64,000 bases of DNA from Phytophthora colocasiae (GCA_018806915.1 JAGKQI010000005.1:124001-188000); one strand, 5' to 3'; positions 7,880 to 17,624 are shown, counted from the first letter of the stretch. Translations and numbers: made by a program. Notes: generated by a model from the sequence alone, not told the origin.

Positions 7880-9332
7880 GACCGGACGAGAGGTTCGAGG
7901 CAGTCTGAGCTGCCTCGCAGACCTCAGCACGGAGGACACGAACCTCCTGCTTCAGAGCAGCTATCTCAGCGCTCTGTGTCTGCTCCAGCGCAGCAACTCG
8001 ATCGTGCAGGGCACGATCGTCATGGTCATAGCGTTGACCATGCGGAGGGAGTGTTCCCACCCCCTCCGCCGCCGTTGCGCGACGCGCGTGGAGCGATCCG
8101 CTGGATTGTGGAGCGGATCGTGGCTCATAAGAGAACGAACTCTCAAGGGGTTCGTTTTCGTATTCGTTGGAGAGGATTTCCTCCCCATCGAGATACATGG
8201 GAGCCGCGGAACGTCCTGATGGAGGACGTTCCGGAAATGGTGAGGGCGTACGAAGCCCACCATAACTTGCAGGGGTAATCCCTGCACGAGGAGTGCTGCG
8301 GTCAGCCACAGCACTCGGAGCTTCGCGTGGCACAATACGACCACGGAGCTCCTTGATGTGATCGGGTACACGGACGACCGTGTACCCCAGGAGATCACTT
8401 TCGGTAAGACGTGTTGCCAAGGGTTGGCAACACGGGCAGGGTGTGCCAAAGGGAACGGCACATGGGATCCCCGCTTCCATGGACTGATCATGGAGGCGTT
8501 CACACTTACCACGTGTAGTGTAAGTGTAGTAGCGATCGCGAGCCGCAGCAACGCGATCGCGATAGGCCTTCGGGTCTTTGTTGAAGTTCTCAACAAAGGC
8601 GTTCCACGACTGACAAAGTGCCTGCCACTCTGGCACTTTGCTCTTGCGGGAAGTCTTCTTCGCTGCATAGTATCGGAGCTCGTGGAAGAGCCCGATATAG
8701 TAGTCGCTTCTTTGAGTCTCGGACTCAAAGACAACCTTAGCGGCGACGTCGTCGTCGTTGATACTGTTGCATGAGTACAACAGTATCGGGTTCGGTGGTG
8801 AACTAGCACCGAACCGGTCATGGATCTCCGCCTCAGTAGGCATCCATGGCGTGCGCACTAGCGGATCAGTGCGCGGTGCAGTGAGCGCCCTCGACATGGG
8901 GGACGCTTCATCATCACTGCGCGGACGCTTCGAGCTTGAAGCGTCCGAGACCTCAACACGAGGTCGTCGAGATCCCACGGGTGGGTCTGACGTGTCTTCG
9001 GACGAAGACACGGGAGCGGGAGCCTTGACATCAACCTCCCCCTCCTCAACATCCTCGTCGTAGTCGAGGATGTCTTCGTAGTCCTCTCCAAAGAGTTCTT
9101 TGAGAGGGACAGCAGGATTCTTAATCTCTGCTAGAGAAGAAGACTTCTTCTTCTTCTCTTGCTTCTCCTTATGGAGAGCATGGTACTTGGTGACAGAGAG
9201 CTTCTCTGTCGGACCGCTGGAAGCAGCAGTGCTAGTGGGCACTGCTGAGGTCGTTGTTCCTGTTGCAGAGGCAGCAGGTGAGGCTTGCGCGTCCGCAGAA
9301 GCGGACGGAGACGTGGGCGTTGGCGAGTCCAT
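7785..9332 (-). CDS. Antisense ORF of gypsy A, 515 codons
   Basis: This begins with a true ATG (9330-9332) about 100 bases inside the 3' LTR and has no interruption. Layout: Ala/Ser/Thr-rich residues 1-45; a Lys-rich stretch; an acidic segment (DILDYDEDVEEGEVDV, about 83-98); a basic patch (SSSKRPRSDD) that could be a nuclear signal; a central helical domain (about 180-290) with a Cys cluster (GTPCPCC); a Pro/Ser-rich hinge; and a C-terminal coiled coil (VAALEQTQSAEIAALKQEVR). The first two thirds face no sense gene. The last third lies opposite the chromodomain and integrase tail. The family is not recognised. The acidic-helical-coiled-coil plan resembles the antisense ORF of gypsy B and, more loosely, that of D, with little residue identity. 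It is intact although gag and pol in this copy carry several lesions. Confidence 0.75.
   Translation of the reverse strand: MDSPTPTSPSASADAQASPAASATGTTTSAVPTSTAASSGPTEKLSVTKYHALHKEKQEKKKKSSSLAEIKNPAVPLKELFGEDYEDILDYDEDVEEGEVDVKAPAPVSSSEDTSDPPVGSRRPRVEVSDASSSKRPRSDDEASPMSRALTAPRTDPLVRTPWMPTEAEIHDRFGASSPPNPILLYSCNSINDDDVAAKVVFESETQRSDYYIGLFHELRYYAAKKTSRKSKVPEWQALCQSWNAFVENFNKDPKAYRDRVAAARDRYYTYTTRGKCERLHDQSMEAGIPCAVPFGTPCPCCQPLATRLTESDLLGYTVVRVPDHIKELRGRIVPREAPSAVADRSTPRAGITPASYGGLRTPSPFPERPPSGRSAAPMYLDGEEILSNEYENEPLESSFSYEPRSAPQSSGSLHARRATAAEGVGTLPPHGQRYDHDDRALHDRVAALEQTQSAEIAALKQEVRVLRAEVCEAAQTASNLSSGLRTRMNQLIDRVDGLEKAFQASRTPQSDYQP
7880..8278 (+). CDS. Chromodomain of gypsy A pol, after an in-frame stop
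   Basis: This is the same frame as pol, separated only by TAA 7877-7879. A Pro/His-rich linker is followed by a chromodomain (WIVERIVAHKRTNSQGV, then FRIRWRGFPPHRDTWEP, about 8099-8220). In gypsy B the chromodomain is fused to integrase without a stop. Here the stop is either a lesion or is read through; the sequence alone cannot decide. The whole segment lies opposite the antisense ORF. Confidence 0.75.
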   Translation, partial: DRTRGSRQSELPRRPQHGGHEPPASEQLSQRSVSAPAQQLDRAGHDRHGHSVDHAEGVFPPPPPPLRDARGAIRWIVERIVAHKRTNSQGVRFRIRWRGFPPHRDTWEPRNVLMEDVPEMVRAYEAHHNLQG

Positions 9333-9420
9333 TGCGAAATGAACTCGGATTTCTCTCGGGAACTTGACGGTCTTGTCAAGTTCTGTTGATTGACGTATCG
9401 AGACCGATACGTCGAATCTT

Positions 9421-9430
9421 AACGGGGGGA
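9421..9430 (+). other. Polypurine tract of gypsy A
   Basis: AACGGGGGGA stands three bases before the LTR start and would prime plus-strand DNA synthesis. Confidence 0.7.
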
Positions 9431-9784
9431 TGGTGTAACGGGGTTACACGTACAAGTGGTTGTACCACTTGTAACTCTAACAGTTAGGATAACTGTTAGA
9501 GGTTGGAAATGGGCCTCAGACCTTGGTGTGCTGTACACACCAAAGGATACATGGGCGAACCACATTATTGGGTGGTTCGTGTGCATTTGTGCATATTATT
9601 GGTAGAAAGTAACGGATTTCTACCAATCACTGAGCAGACCCTTTAGAAATAGATAACAAACAGTTTTAGGAGGTCCATAATTGGCTTATGCCAAATTCAA
9701 TAACAGTTCTCATTTTACGGTATTTTTGCAGTTTAATTTAGTTATATTTGATTTAATTATACTTATTTAAATAAGTATACTTAA

Positions 9785-11734
9785 CTCCTTGGACGCGGCG
9801 GTTTTTGCACGTGTTGTGTTGTTCTGTACAACATAACAAGACTTGATTTCAGTATGCCAAAAATTCCGCAAAACCGAACTGATGTATCAATGGACAAATC
9901 TGTCGACTGTGATTGGTGACACGTGGACGCATTCTACAACTTGACTGGTAGTTCAAAACACGTGGTGAACCAAAACTTTTCACAAATTTGAAACGTAGAG
10001 AAACAAAAGTCGGTTCCCCTCGGCTCATTCGATTGACACGCACGTAATCGCGCACGTCGCGCCATGGATATCAAGGTGGTGTGGCCTCTACTACGCAAGG
10101 CCAACTGGACAGCAAGACCTCCGACAGGACTCGACGTTCAGTACGCTTGCGTTATGTTATTGATGTTGTAATTACTCTAATGCGCTGTATTTTATTTGAC
10201 GTAGCTTTGACTATGTAAAGCCAGGATGTAGTCGGAAGACTGGTACTAGGGGCGTTGACTATTTTAACGGGGAGGGCGAGCTGCTGGCGTATGTGCGCGG
10301 TGATAAGAATGGCAGTAGCCGCCTCTGATCCGGGGCTGCTTGCATTGGGATGGGCGGACAACAACATTGTCTACTTCTTGGCTTCTCATGTTAGTGCGGA
10401 CCGTACATCTGTGCAGCGTCGAGAGAAAAATGGCGTGATGTCGACGGTACCCTGTCCAGCGCTAGTTGCTGAGTATCAACGATACATGGGAGGCGTGGAT
10501 CGTCACGATCAACTACGACTCCAATCTTACTCAATGCAGCTATCGACAAGGTAATATGTTGACACGGGTGACTTATGATTTCGATTTTATGCTGACGTAC
10601 TAATGTCAACGTATTTTTCTAACTTTATGCTGTTCTGGACGCAGGTTCACTAAGTACTACAAAAACCTGTTTCTGAGACTGGTAGATATGGCTGTTGTCA
10701 ACGCGTATATCATTCACAAGGCGACACAAGAAGCAGAGCAAAGGACGCGCATTTCGCATTCCTCTCCGCGTTGCACCAGCAGCTGCTTGCTCAGTCCGAA
10801 ATGGATTTTACCCAGACGACGGTACCTTCACCGTCGAAGCCGCGGCGTGTGAACACGCTACCTGCTATGGTCACTAGTGAACACAACCTAGTTTTGACGG
10901 CTGCAAAGCGAGATAATGATGGTGTGAAGCGTACACGACAGCGTGGGTGCAAGGTTTGCTTGTATTACAAGCCTAAGGGTCAAAAGCGGGGGAAGAGCTC
11001 GCGATACTACTGCCCGACGTGCACGGTGAAGATGGAAGGGTTGATTCCTCTTTGCAATACCGTCCGTGGGTACACGGAAAATGAAGGCTTGACGTGCTCA
11101 CAAATTTGGCACTTAGTCTGGCACAACGGGGAGTTGCTCCTCATGAGTGCCGTATTCGCCGTCGTTCTGTCAAAGAGTAGGCTAAACACTTGAAATACAC
11201 GTACTGATAGCACACAGCTACATGTTAGATCCATGCTGTGTTGCAGGGTGGTGGAAACGTCACGTAGCCTTACAGACCGACCGGAAACTGAGCTGGACAC
11301 CTGTGACGAGCATACCTTCGCCACTCGCCGCTTCGTAGAGTATGGCACATCGCTGCTGGCCTGTTGCTTCTTGCTGGCGCCGCGCAGACAGAAGCTGAGC
11401 ACGTCATGGCGCTAGGAATGAGCGTATCGAAGCTCCGCGGTTGCAGTGAGCGGAGCGCCTGTGGCTATGACCGCTGCCATTAAATTTTTTAAAAAAAATG
11501 CCTTTCTACACCCGTGTCAAAAGGGGTTTGATTAGGTAAAATGCAACTGATAATGAAGCATCACGTTTTTGCGAGGAATATTAATGGAGAGCTTAGCTAC
11601 ATGTTGTGCGCAAAACATCCATTTTGATATTAGTGCTCAGTATACCATTCTGAAACTAATACATTTTCTTACGCTGTTCTGTACAACATAAGTCATATGT
11701 TATGATGTTCCCGTCAACATCCGCGTCCAAGGGG
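9785..11734 (+). mobile_element. Degenerate piggyBac element
   Basis: It is flanked by the TTAA target duplication typical of piggyBac (9781-9784 and 11735-11738). The terminal inverted repeat is 14 bases, C(T/C)CCTTGGACGCGG. A second motif, TTCTGTACAACATAA, occurs inside both ends in the same orientation (about 9821 and 11674). The internal transposase is decayed and largely deleted, so the element is non-autonomous. It landed in the 3' LTR of gypsy A. Confidence 0.85.
10064..11193 (+). pseudogene. piggyBac transposase remnant
   Basis: Recognisable parts are a short N-terminal exon from ATG 10064; a PG...RGVDYFNGEG stretch (about 10206-10270); the core segment LALGWADNNIVYFLAS; the signature CPALVAEYQRYMGGVDRHDQLR (10450-10518) containing the last catalytic Asp; FTKYYKNLFLRLVDMAVVNAYIIHK after an intron; and a C-terminal Cys-rich region (CKVCLYYKP ... 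YYCPTCTVKM). A clean GT-AG intron at 10551-10644 joins the reading frame exactly, and another is likely at 10151-10204. The central part with the first catalytic residues is missing and the frame is broken. Confidence 0.75.
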
Positions 11735-11834
11735 TTAAATTAAGTCTATTCTAATTGCACGCTTCCTCATACACGTAAGCGCACGTGTACGCCACCTAAT
11801 AGGTCTAAGTAGACCCATTACAGAAGCTGCTGCT

Positions 11835-12971
11835 GTGGATGCCTTACGTGAGAGCGCGATCGAGGAGGTGGATCAGCTAACGAACGACGAGCTCACTAGT
11901 GAGGAGTACCATGCGGTAACACAAGCCAGAAAAATTGTCGGAAGATTTCGCGCGCTGACAGTATACTTCCATAAGTCTCAAGTGGGAGCGAATCGATTGG
12001 AGAAGATTCAGAAACATGACTTGCTCTTACCAGTACCTCTTACAACTATTGTTGATTGTCCAACTCGATGGAGCAGTACCCTGGATATGCTCGTTCGTCT
12101 GATCCAGCTTAAAAGTGCATTCGAGAAATTTTTCGAGTATTTAGCTACATCTGATGGCAAGAAGGAGTTTCCGCGGTTACGGCTAACCTGCCCAAAACCA
12201 ACGGACTGGTTAACTATCGACTGCTTAATGGATCTCCTTGCCCCATTCGCGTTGGCGACAAGAAAGCTCAGCGGTGATAGCTATCCTACTTTAGCGTTGG
12301 CGTACCCATTCCTGCGACTGGTGCGCAACGAGCTGGAGAAACCAAACATGTTCGACGGTAAAGTTGGAGCTTGTGATCGAGCAGCTGTAAGGGTTGTCCG
12401 GTCAAGCATGGAGCTGGTGCAAAGTACGTTTCTGAAGCTTTTTAGAAAGCGAGTGGGGAAACTTAATGATGGTATGATGTGGACATCGTGTTTGCATCCT
12501 ACTTTCTCAAAGATGGGTCACTTGACTTCTCAAGAGCAACAAGTGGCACGAGAACAGTTTCTTCGTGCTATGATCAATGTTGCTCGGGCTTTTGAACATC
12601 GAGCCACAACAGAGCAGCAGCCACAAGTGATCTTGTCGCCCCCACCTAAGCAGAGAGATGCTCCATCAGATGAAGAAGACGAAACATCGAGCTACGCGGA
12701 CATAACTATTGCATGCGAGTCGGAGTTGGCTCTGTACTGGAAGCATGCTACGAAGGCGTCGTCGTCGTGCGATCCACAGAAGTGGTGGAAACATAATGCA
12801 CCCGTGTTCCCCATAATTGCTCGCTTGGCGCGAAAATGGCTAGGCTGCGTTGCAACTTTCGCGATTTGGTGTTTATCGCCGAAAACAAGTGCCTCACGCA
12901 GTCGTAGCAACTCTCCATACAAAAAGCAAATATGTTTAGGTGCATGTTTAGGGCCGGTTGTGACAACATAA
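11835..12971 (+). pseudogene. hAT transposase fragment
   Basis: This is a 378-codon frame from a GTG with no upstream start, cut off at the left by the LTR of gypsy A. It reads like the middle to C-terminal part of a hAT transposase: VGRFRALTVYFHKSQVGANRLEKIQ, CPTRWSSTLDMLVRLIQL (here the D-x-x-TRWxST motif as DCPTRWSST), KLSGDSYPTLALAYPFLR, and DPQKWWKHNAPVFPIIARLARKWLG. After that the frame is lost before the hAT dimerisation motif. It is a different lineage from the complete hAT at 22404. Gypsy A probably inserted into this element. Confidence 0.75.
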
Positions 12972-13240
12972 CGTACCAATTTTGAACCTTGACGTTACGT
13001 TCTATACGTTGTCCAAATGTTGACACCTCTAGCTGAGATCGTAACAGGCCTTGAACAAGTGCTTGTCAACTTAAATGAAGGTTGAGTTGATCTTGAATTC
13101 GGCCCGCCAATGTCACTCCAGGATTCGCGAAGAAAGGAATTCATGACCGGTGAGAAGCCAGGCATACGGCTATCTTGCTTGATGTACACACCACCTCCAT
13201 TAGGAGTTCTTCTCCCGATTCGGACTTTCAGGTTGGGTGA
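12972..13240. other. Junction zone between hAT fragment and gypsy C1
   Basis: There is no intact gene. On the minus strand 13240 down to about 13024 still reads as a frameshifted continuation of the C-family gag (KVRIGRRTPNGGGVYIKQD in place of C2's residues after IKWR). I cannot place the exact left end of C1; no LTR or target duplication is visible here, so its pol and 3' LTR are gone. Confidence 0.4.
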
Positions 13241-14508
13241 AGACCATGAACCCGCCACTTGATGTAGGTGCCCGTCGCTGATGCAGCCTTCTGGAAGACA
13301 TCTGCGCCAGGCTTCGCCGTTCGCCAGGCGTATTCGACGTTCGGCGGAACAACTCTTCCAGCGTCCATGTCCCTCCAGCGGCGGAACTCACGGCGTACGT
13401 ACTTCAGGGCACGTTCTCCATCCAGCGAATCAGCCCTCCCAAACTCATCAGACGGTGCCTTCAGAGAATCTTCGGACTTCATCGGCATGTCATCGGACAT
13501 TGGGGTGTCTTTGGACTTTGGAGTTTGCGAGACATGTTCATCAACCAGTCTGGGTTCTGTTTTCACTTCCCCCACGGACTTCCCAGAAGTCGTCGACTCA
13601 GAACACAAGTCAATGATCTCTGGGGACTCAACCACGTCGGCGCCTCTCGACAATGAAGACGAAGTACTGCCAGATCTCGATCTTCCGGGCGTAAACTTGC
13701 TTATGACATTGTTCTCCTGCAGCCTCTGCACGTCCTTCAAGAATTTCTCCTGCTGCTCCTCCACCGCCAACGTCCCTGAGTCTGTAAACGACTGGGAGCG
13801 TCTTATCACCGCGCTTCCACTTAAATCAGCCCCTGCGGCTGCGTTCGGACTTGAATACGAGGTCAAATACCAGCTGATGTTGCCAATGAGGTCGCTAGCA
13901 TTGGTCGTCAGCGAGTTGTATGCTGGAGACACCGGCGTAGCTTCATAGTCTCCTGGAATCACCACCCGTTGGCTTGAGCACGCTGAACAGAAGATGCGTC
14001 CGCATGCACGGCAATGGTGTTTGCGGATCAGCATCGAGAACACCGTATGGCACTTGAAACAGGCAAAAACTGCATCGTCCTGCACCCGGGAGGATAGTCT
14101 CCTCGGCTGGACGAACCTGTACATGTCCTGTCCAAGCTGTCCGTCGTCTCCATTCGTCCAATCTTCATCCGACGTACTGCTGTCCATGTCGATGGAGGTT
14201 CCTCCTCTTGTCTCTTCTTCATTCTCCTCCAACATATCTTCACTTCCTTCATAAACGGAATCCAACATTCCGTTGCCATAAGCTGGGGGTCCGTCCTCTT
14301 CGTTTTCTAGGAAGGTTGATGGAGTTCCAGGAGGCGGAGGGGGAAACCGTCGAACCTGCTGCTGTGGAGGTCTTGGAAGCCTTCCATTGGCTGCTGGAGG
14401 CTTGCGACGTCTTCTCTGCTGCTGATGCAATGTACTACGGACTTCCAGGATCTGCGAGAAGCTCAGATCGACGACTGCAGCGTCTCGAGAGGCTTTGGCG
14501 CCGTCCAT
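13228..14508 (-). CDS. FYVE zinc finger fused in frame to C-family gag
   Basis: The ORF has 426 codons from ATG 14508. Residues 1-288 are host-like: a Pro/Gln/Arg-rich N-terminus, an acidic segment (SEDMLEENEEE), then a FYVE-type zinc finger (FACFKCHTVFSMLIRKHH, then CRACGRIFCSACS, about residues 148-180) with the basic RKHHCR signature for phosphatidylinositol-3-phosphate, and a helical region. From residue 289 (GADVVESPE) to the end it is gag of the C family, matching C2 at 55505-55900. So a piece of a FYVE gene with its own start codon sits in the retrotransposon gag and reads straight through into it. No frame break lies between the two parts. Whether it is expressed is unknown. Confidence 0.8.
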   Translation of the reverse strand: MDGAKASRDAAVVDLSFSQILEVRSTLHQQQRRRRKPPAANGRLPRPPQQQVRRFPPPPPGTPSTFLENEEDGPPAYGNGMLDSVYEGSEDMLEENEEETRGGTSIDMDSSTSDEDWTNGDDGQLGQDMYRFVQPRRLSSRVQDDAVFACFKCHTVFSMLIRKHHCRACGRIFCSACSSQRVVIPGDYEATPVSPAYNSLTTNASDLIGNISWYLTSYSSPNAAAGADLSGSAVIRRSQSFTDSGTLAVEEQQEKFLKDVQRLQENNVISKFTPGRSRSGSTSSSLSRGADVVESPEIIDLCSESTTSGKSVGEVKTEPRLVDEHVSQTPKSKDTPMSDDMPMKSEDSLKAPSDEFGRADSLDGERALKYVRREFRRWRDMDAGRVVPPNVEYAWRTAKPGADVFQKAASATGTYIKWRVHGLHPT

Positions 14509-14770
14509 GACGCGATTCTGAAGCTGTTAGGGGGAGTTAAGAGGTGAAACTTGCACGCAATCGAAGCGGAGATAACGGCAAAACAGATAAGACCTAGAGA
14601 AGCGAGCGTTTTGCTCTTGCTTTGCAGGAAGAAGCTAATTCGGTCCACGGTGACGCCCCCGCACTTGGTCTTCTGAGCTTTTCTTCGTGTGCACAAAGGA
14701 CCTGGCAAACTTAATGAATCGGTTGAAGAGGGTCTGGTTTATTTCAGCAAATCAGAACTGACGGTGGAAG
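13645..14770 (-). other. Captured host gene segment inside C1 gag
   Basis: Comparison with the uninterrupted gag of C2 (55480-55520) shows about 1126 foreign bases between GAGGCGTCTGAGG and GGCGCCGACG. It carries about 260 bases of 5' flank or leader and the first 288 codons of a FYVE protein in the same direction as the element. The boundaries share the tetramer GAGG. No LTR or TIR bounds the piece, so it was acquired by recombination or template switching and not by its own transposition. Confidence 0.75.
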
Positions 14771-15119
14771 CCTCAGACGCCTCATCACCACCCTCACGGG
14801 CAGTGGCCAATTCGTCACCAGAAGCTTCAGCTTCGGACGGACCTTCCTCAGAACCTTGTTCGCCAGACACATCGGGTGTCTCTTGGGCTTCAGGCTCCGC
14901 AGCAGGCTGGTCCTCGACCGCCGGTTCCGGGACGTTCACCTCCTCGGCTGCTTCCTTTTCACGTGCAGCCTTCCTCTTCTCGCGTGCCGCCTTCTGAACA
15001 GCGTCCAAGTCGGGTTGTTCGTCAGGCGGAAGACCTTGAAGACGCTTCGACTGACGTGTCGCCACACTGCGACCACCGCGTCCCCGACGTCCTCCTCTCG
15101 TAGTTCCATGTGAAGCCAT
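14739..15119 (-). pseudogene. gag: Gag N-terminus of gypsy C1
   Basis: This runs from ATG 15119 and matches the first 118 residues of C2 Gag with only one or two differences (Arg/Gly-rich start, QSKRLQGLPPDEQPDLDAV, Lys/Glu-rich helix, acidic Pro/Glu region). It then enters the captured host segment and stops at 14739. Confidence 0.85.
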
Positions 15120-15190
15120 CTTGAATATAGACGCTTGACAGAAACCCTCTTCTCAAACTCTCTTAGATCCGGTGATATCACGATACCAAG

Positions 15191-15208
15191 ATCCGGGCAC
15201 GCGCACCA
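15191..15208 (-). other. Primer-binding site of gypsy C1
   Basis: On the minus strand it reads TGGTGCGCGTGCCCGGAT, two bases after the LTR end. It is the same 18 bases as in C2 (55064) and D (36930), where the match extends into the tRNA T-loop. Confidence 0.8.
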
Positions 15209-15210
15209 GT

Positions 15211-17046
15211 TGTCGCGAAGTCGGTGCAACTTTTACCGCGGTGCAGGGGCGTACAGTGAACCTGGAAGTGTGACTATCGGTAGTGATAGCAGAGTCGCAC
15301 AGCAAGGTGGGCGTGTGTTACCTTGTGCTGTCCTCGTAGGTTCGTTGTCTTGGTAATGAGACCCTCGCCGGGGTCGTGAGAGTGTGTGTGTGAGTGAGGG
15401 TTCCTTGCGTAGACCGTCGGATGTCCTTCTGGTCCTCACAGGAGCGCTTGGGAGTCGAACGTTTTCCGGTGAACACTTGTGTACGCCGGAGATTTCTGAA
15501 GGTAAAAGAGAGATTAATACAATGGGAAGTCCTGTCACTAGACTTCCGAGATAACCGCAATATAGAGTTCCGATATACAAATATGTAACTGCTCTTATTC
15601 TTTCCTGGCCCTTGACCAGTGGGCTAGTTCTCCAGGTCAACTAGGGAAATGTTCGCCAGACACCTGGTCTGTCTGGTAATCCCGTAACTTCGCGCACCAC
15701 CCTCTAATATATAGAGGGAAAATAAACCAATACACTATCGGTTATATATAACAGTCTACCGAGCGTCTTGAGAGCGACTGTCTAGCTCCCAAAACCTGTC
15801 CAAACGTACAATATGAAATGGGCTACCGCTAGAGACAAAACAAACGACCCAACTAGTAAATGGAATAGGTGGGTCCTCTCATGTCTCTGCGTTACGCTGA
15901 TCTCCACCTAAAGGGGCTTGATAGGTGAGAGATCACACGACTCAAAGCTTTGTCGTGGCCTAATACTTACAAGAAGCAGCAGGCAGATAGACTTGTTCGT
16001 GACAAGATAAATTGAACTCTGGTTACATATCTCGTATCTCTCTGTCTTCTATCTTCCATATTCTCATATACACTGGGTCTCAGTATAACTCAGGAATCTT
16101 CACTTGGGCTCACTATGGTAGTCGATGCTGCAGATCTTGTCGAGTCGACACTTAATGATGTCATTACAGGGATGAGCGGGTTGCGTTTCACTTGATTGCG
16201 TGAGGTCGTGTTGGGTACACTTGGTTTCAGTATGGGGTGGACTTCAGAGTGTCAGAGTCTTGGTATCCTGTTCGTCAGGGTCTGGAATCATGTGCGTCGG
16301 AGACATGTTCATCGGAACCATGTACTCCGGAATCATGTACATCAGAGTCGTAATACCAGAGTCGTGACACTTGGGTCTGATCATCGGAGTCTTGTACGTC
16401 GGAGTCTGTTCATCGGAAACTGGTAATGTCTGGAATATTGCTTGTATAACATCAGAAATTTGTTACCAGAATCATGTTCGTCAGACTCATGTACGTCGGA
16501 CTCATGTTCGTCAGACTTCATGGTGTGATATCAGAGTTTCAATGCGTGATACCAGAAATCCATGAGTGTTTTCAGGGTGAGGAGCACGTATGCTGCAACG
16601 CACGAAGTCCAGTTGGGGTATGCGCGGGGTGCGCTACGTCCGGTGCGCGATACTTGGTATCTTGTGGGTATAATTGTAATCCTTGAACCATCATCGTCAC
16701 ACAGGACGGCAACGGGATGAGGTCTCTCAGAGATACATTCTTCTGAGAGACTTTCTGCCAACCTTTAGGCACTCATCGTCGGGGAAAGTCCGGTGATCAG
16801 ACTGAGTGTTGTTGTCTCTCGAAGTTTTGTGCACTTTTCCGAGGAACACTTCTGATCTCTTGGGCCCCTTTGCAGTACAGGTGAAGGTTATTTATACAGC
16901 AGTTTTCTTCCACAGATCCATCATATTGTCGCACGGGACATAACCTCGTCCCACATCTCCCTTTCTCCCAGTATCCACCATACATCCAATCACATCACAG
17001 CGTAACGGCCACATTCCACTCGAAAATCGTAATTAACAGCATGTCA
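15211..17046 (-). repeat. 5' LTR of gypsy C1 (1836 bases)
   Basis: On the minus strand it starts TGACATGCTG and ends CTTCGCGACA. It is the same family as the C2 LTR at 53239-55061. It contains an AT-rich CTCTATATATTAGAG-like block (about 15700-15715), a possible TATA region, and a degenerate 15-base minisatellite at about 16250-16540. Confidence 0.85.
16250..16540 (-). repeat. 15-base minisatellite in the C-family LTR
   Basis: Degenerate units of about 15 bases, close to TCYGAYGNACATGAY on the minus strand, run across this part of the LTR (on the plus strand, forms such as CATGTACGTCGGACT). The matching array in C2 is at 53765-54030. Confidence 0.65.
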
Positions 17047-17287
17047 CTTTAAGTTGCTTGGTCGGGGCCGGGTTTCCAGGGATTGTCGCACGCTTCGAAT
17101 CTGGATCGGCGTCTGTGGAGAAAAGTTCTTCTTCAATATGTCCACACAACGTAGCGCGAGGGGTGTTGAGTTTTAAAGCCCAATCTTCCACTGACCACTT
17201 TGCGATATTTAATGCCGATGCATTCTTCTTCTGCTCCTTCATAGCAATCAGGATTTCGATTCGCTCAGAGATGGTGTGCGGCATCAT
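17047..17287 (-). pseudogene. R1 HTH gene, head only
   Basis: The first 80 codons of the R1 minus-strand gene (starts MMPHTISERIEILIAMKEQK) are cut at 17046 by the LTR of C1. See the fuller copy at 32539-33388. Confidence 0.7.
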
Positions 17288-17624
17288 GAATGGTTGGAAG
17301 ACCGAACCAATGGGAGGAAGCGTTGACTCGTTTAGATGTTTGTACTTCAGGAATGACCATATATTCTCGACTTTATCGATAATTAAAATTTATGAAAATT
17401 ACTAGAAGTTTGTATAGACAAAAACATGGTTTTGTCGAAAAGTAGCCTTGAAACATATGTTTTTATAATATATTGGGAATCAGCGTAGTTGATTTGGGTG
17501 GGGTAGGTCAAGGTCGCATGTCTATAGATAGTCCAGGGTAGGATATATGGACAGGGCTAGTGTATACCTGTGAGACTTTTCAAAATATTGTTATAAACGG
17601 AACAGCACTTGTAAGCAGAAGCGT
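17288..17624. promoter_or_regulatory. R1 divergent intergenic region
   Basis: This AT-rich spacer lies between two divergent R1 genes. It is repeated at 33389-33725 and partly at 53010-53238. It holds AT-rich blocks (about 17380-17400 and 17460-17475) and would have to contain both promoters. No defined motif can be called. Confidence 0.4.

Larger units (their letters stand above)
2058..11822 (+). mobile_element. Gypsy A, chromodomain Ty3/gypsy element with antisense ORF
   Basis: Order: PBS (2060), leader, gag, pro, RT-RNase H-integrase, chromodomain, antisense ORF, polypurine tract, 3' LTR split by a piggyBac. The copy has few lesions: an extra A in gag near 2376-2379, TGA at 4125-4127, one missing base near 4606 and TAA at 7877-7879. 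Its 5' LTR is of the B family and does not match its own 3' LTR. The whole element is packed with short perfect hairpins (see findings). Without the piggyBac it would be about 7.8 kb. Confidence 0.9.
9434..11822 (+). repeat. 3' LTR of gypsy A, split by a piggyBac
   Basis: The LTR begins TGTAACGGGGTTACA and ends CCCATTACA. Removing the 1.95 kb piggyBac and its duplicated TTAA leaves about 435 bases, close to the B-family LTR length. After the first 16 bases it shares nothing obvious with the B-family LTR at 1656. It is itself hairpin-rich: TACAAGTGGT (9451-9460) with its complement at 9464-9473, and CTCTAACAGTT (9475-9485) with its complement at 9491-9501. Confidence 0.75.
13024..17046 (-). 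mobile_element. Gypsy C1 remnant with captured host gene fragment
   Basis: On the minus strand: 5' LTR (17046 to 15211), tRNA primer site (15208 to 15191), gag start (15119), a foreign insert (about 14770 to 13645), then more gag to about 13024. Pol and 3' LTR are missing. It is the same family as C2 at 53239. The outer LTR edge at 17046 abuts R1 copy 1, so the element landed in the R1 repeat. Confidence 0.8.

Noticed and set aside
13228..14508. A native FYVE-domain host gene
   Set aside because: Its last third is retrotransposon gag and both flanks are gag, as shown by the uninterrupted C2 copy; it is a captured fragment.
16250..16540. A CRISPR-like array
   Set aside because: Units are degenerate, about 15 bases, with no spacers, and lie inside a eukaryotic LTR; it is a minisatellite.
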